NCBI RefSeq assembly: GCF_016616235.1
Contig: NZ_CP067100.1
Coordinates: 7,499,001 to 7,563,000, forward strand
DNA from: Bradyrhizobium diazoefficiens
Lineage (GTDB): Bacteria > Pseudomonadota > Alphaproteobacteria > Rhizobiales > Xanthobacteraceae
Reading direction: 5' to 3'
Length of the DNA stretch: 64,000 bases
Shown here: in pieces, positions 63,986 through 64,000 of the stretch
Position numbering within the stretch: position 1 is the stretch's first letter
How the letters are laid out: each line of letters begins with the position of its first letter
Position numbers and translations under genes: made by a program
The notes under the pieces: generated by a model
Told to the model about the DNA's origin: nothing
What the model saw: only the letters and a program-made list of their open reading frames with translations
Databases searched by the model: none

Positions 63986-64000
63986 ATCAACCTTTCCGGC

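Overview
The window is high-GC, densely coded alphaproteobacterial DNA, most like Bradyrhizobium or a close Nitrobacteraceae relative. The grounds are a sox thiosulfate-oxidation cluster, many orphan solute-binding proteins and acyl-CoA enzymes, several families of palindromic intergenic repeats typical of that group, and a 326-residue amino acid:[carrier protein] ligase that matches in length and zinc-ligand numbering what I remember of the enzyme characterised from Bradyrhizobium japonicum. I saw no rRNA, tRNA, CRISPR array, phage or plasmid backbone.

Layout. (1) 1-6153: the end of soxA, a SoxK-like gene, soxB and a periplasmic DsrE-like gene; then an IS30-family element (3228-4685) that has landed inside an intergenic repeat; then a persulfide dioxygenase-rhodanese fusion. 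(2) 6449-19846: two MFS transporters, an ABC ATPase/FtsX permease/AttH operon, a MAPEG protein, an orphan branched-chain-type binding protein and an RND efflux pair. (3) 20300-39946: a broad acyl-CoA/carboxylate catabolic region. It holds an Fe-dependent dehydrogenase, two CoA ligases, a complete dipeptide-type ABC transporter, a biotin-dependent acyl-CoA carboxylase pair, a beta-keto acid cleavage enzyme, an AraC regulator, a GST, an acyl-CoA dehydrogenase and a second binding protein. (4) 40064-43957: an HTH regulator divergent from a VIT/vWA surface protein with a C-terminal LPKTA sorting signal, followed by its probable dedicated sortase. (5) 44076-52440: an ADP-forming acyl-CoA synthetase, an orphan MlaD/MCE protein, a Baeyer-Villiger-type monooxygenase, a secreted trypsin-like protease, a HAD hydrolase and mtnP-mtnA. 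(6) 52620-56453: a carrier protein divergent from acyl-CoA dehydrogenase, amino acid:carrier protein ligase and GNAT-like genes. (7) 56820-63985: two convergent GGDEF/EAL proteins, a small hypothetical, a membrane protein, rpmF and mtgA.

How the genes fit together. The sox genes and the persulfide dioxygenase form a sulfur-oxidation block. The 20-40 kb region looks like uptake plus CoA activation, dehydrogenation, carboxylation and cleavage of one or more carboxylic acids, with the substrate unknown. The two most notable systems are the carrier-protein aminoacylation locus (52.6-56.5 kb), whose end product is unknown to me, and the Gram-negative sortase/substrate pair (41-44 kb). Gaps are largely filled by palindromic repeats. 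One lies inside the dipeptide-transporter operon, and two supply or overlap the stop codons of genes.
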